In this document: positions 14,701 through 14,889 of the stretch, piece by piece
How positions within the stretch are numbered: position 1 is the stretch's first letter
How the letters are laid out: every line of letters begins with the position of its first letter
Assembly: GCA_023429985.1 (NCBI GenBank)
Contig: JAEZCV010000147.1
Span: forward strand, 1 to 14,889
Direction: 5' to 3'
DNA length: 14,889 bases
Source of the DNA: Bacteroidota bacterium
Lineage (GTDB): Bacteria; Bacteroidota; Bacteroidia; Chitinophagales; Chitinophagaceae
Program-made: the position numbers and the translations under genes
Notes under the pieces: generated by a model
What the model saw: only the letters and a program-made list of their open reading frames with translations
The model's database searches: none
What the model was told of the DNA's origin: nothing

Positions 14701-14805
14701 CCTGTTCTTGTGGACCTTGGAAAAAAGAAAGACCTGGCAAAGATTTCCGATTCACCTGACAAAGAATCAACAAAAAAAACAAAACCCATTGTAGCCAGAC
14801 ATTAA
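11734..14805 (+). CDS. secDF: Fused protein-export membrane protein SecD-SecF
   Basis: SecDF uses the proton gradient to pull translocating proteins out of the SecYEG channel on the periplasmic side. The single 1023-residue chain joins SecD (about 1-675) and SecF (about 700-1000), usual for Bacteroidota. SecD has a first membrane helix (about 7-26), the LGLDLQGGINVTLEVE motif (97-112), the periplasmic P1 domain (to about 500), then helices with VVGPTLGADAIQGG (508-521) and AVDVNVIIYERIKEE (584-598), where Asp586 fits the proton-relay Asp. SecF has GFDQGVEFKGG (721-731), GSSTVLP (819-825) and IGFSMNDTVVIFDRIREF (903-920). A Thr/Ser/Asp-rich low-complexity segment (about 282-326) interrupts P1. 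The start at 11734 follows a consensus -7 element, and a strong terminator follows the stop. There is no frameshift or internal stop between the halves. Confidence 0.97.
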   Translation: MQLKGLVRFFTILLILYSVYELSFTWVVRSHEKKMESQAKQYVSAINPQLNDQQILDSDIYKSRLRRLLDSTKDETVHFGINGAVSYQKAKEEELNLGLDLQGGINVTLEVELGGLLRAMANNTKDVNFNKAIENANVRKANSSADFITLFVEEYRKLSPNSRLAPLFSTANQDRIKVTDEDSKVISEVRREAGAAFDRTFNVLRNRIDQFGVASPNINPDPDRGTITVELPGIQDQERVRRYLQSSANLEFWEVYKNEELQDAWMGAETAYAQMMGSNQPATAQTEETTDTSTATDTSGANTDTSSVGVKLSEIQDTNKATADTSLAGRRSFMAEFFKNGFGLVSINDTAIFRELLNSEEIRSRFPADAMFAYGIPPRLENNKQARFVPIYVLKTNGRDTPPMEGSVVTSSDQSFDQFGKPSVSMDISAVGSRLWEKLTRTSFEQKRPIAILLDDVVYSAPIANNGPITGGRTEISGDFTIDEAKDLANILKAGKLPAPAKIVQEQVVGPTLGADAIQGGMLAFLISFIVIFLLMLVYYSTSGWVANIALTLNILFTIGILTGLGATLTAPGIAGLVLTIGMAVDVNVIIYERIKEELTNGKTYLAAINEGYKRSLPPVLDGHITTLITAVILFSFGLGPVKGFATTQIIGLLLSMFCGILVSRWVTTWFTSKNKHLEYFTPVSRKLFKNAKYKFVEKRKYAYAISVIILLLGIGSVFNGFDQGVEFKGGRSYIVNFGKDIRNDVEQIREDLATTFEEAPVIKTIGGNNQLDITTSYEIENTSDAADSLVVSKLHAGLQPHLPAGTDLQTFTSTSIMGSSTVLPTISDDLKEGALWATFWALVLISIYIFARFRDWRYSLGTLMALFHDVIVVLIVFSFFRHIVPFPLELDQHFIAAILTVIGFSMNDTVVIFDRIREFGAKMVGASKGEIINKAINDTISRTIMTSLTVFLVLLILFLFGGQVTKGFAFAMLIGVITGVYSSVFVGAPVLVDLGKKKDLAKISDSPDKESTKKTKPIVARH

Positions 14806-14806
14806 T

Positions 14807-14837
14807 AAAAAAAGCCCCGCAATTGCGGGGTTTTTTT
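14807..14837. terminator. Strong symmetric intrinsic terminator after secDF
   Basis: CCCCGC (14815-14820) and GCGGGG (14825-14830) flank AATT and form a perfect 16-base palindrome. It is followed by seven T residues (14831-14837) and preceded by seven A residues (14807-14813), so it can work in both directions. It starts 2 bases after the secDF stop. Confidence 0.92.
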
Positions 14838-14889
14838 ATTGGTTGAACAGTGGTTGAATAGTTGTTTAACGTTGTTGATGGTGAAAAAC

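Noticed and set aside
14277..14789. Antisense open frames within secDF (also 11991-12479 and 13569-13919)
   Set aside because: They lie wholly inside a strongly recognised gene and show no domain, promoter or independent evidence.

Overview
This window looks like a chromosomal segment from a member of the Bacteroidota, most likely of the Chitinophagales/Chitinophagaceae type. The evidence is gene content and promoters. There is a fused SecD-SecF of 1023 residues, a long (310-residue) NusB, and the cluster nusB / DUF1573 lipoprotein / yajC / coaE. The promoters resemble the Bacteroidota -7 consensus TAnnTTTG, and clear Shine-Dalgarno sequences are mostly missing. Every complete protein is a recognisable housekeeping or envelope protein. 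No phage, transposase, CRISPR, tRNA or rRNA was seen. The genus call is inference.

Layout, left to right. (1) 1-377 has no gene. It holds a heptamer (TGAATGG-like) array, a strong hairpin at 164-218, and an inverted heptamer array that touches the groEL stop codon and folds into its terminator. (2) 378-2349, minus strand: groES-groEL. (3) 2350-2833: the groES upstream region, then two adjacent oppositely oriented short-period arrays (9-nt and 8-nt units) around an inversion point near 2630. (4) 2834-5038, minus: an NfeD-like membrane protein followed by a flotillin. (5) 5039-5223: divergent promoter region. (6) 5224-7657, plus: nusB, a DUF1573 lipoprotein, yajC, then an intrinsic terminator directly against the coaE start codon. 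(7) 7631-7678: a short 8-nt array that encodes the end of coaE. (8) 7723-11456, minus: an aspartate aminotransferase-like gene, then trkH and trkA, reading as one transcription unit. (9) 11457-11733: divergent region with promoters for both sides and an orphan terminator. (10) 11734-14805, plus: secDF, closed by a strong palindromic terminator.

Functional themes. GroES/GroEL fold cytosolic proteins. YajC and SecDF are accessory parts of the same Sec translocase and lie in the same neighbourhood, though not in one operon. NfeD and flotillin form a membrane microdomain pair. TrkH and TrkA form a potassium uptake channel with its nucleotide-binding gating subunit.

The least ordinary material is the non-coding DNA. 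Three arrays of 7-8 nt units sit at the 3' ends of groEL, flotillin and coaE. Because 7 and 8 are not multiples of 3 and each unit carries or creates a stop triplet, each array stops translation in all three frames of the gene it follows. At groEL the array also forms a 17-bp terminator stem ahead of a run of U residues; at coaE it supplies the last eight codons and the stop. These are observations by eye; any role as a 3'-end punctuation element is inference.
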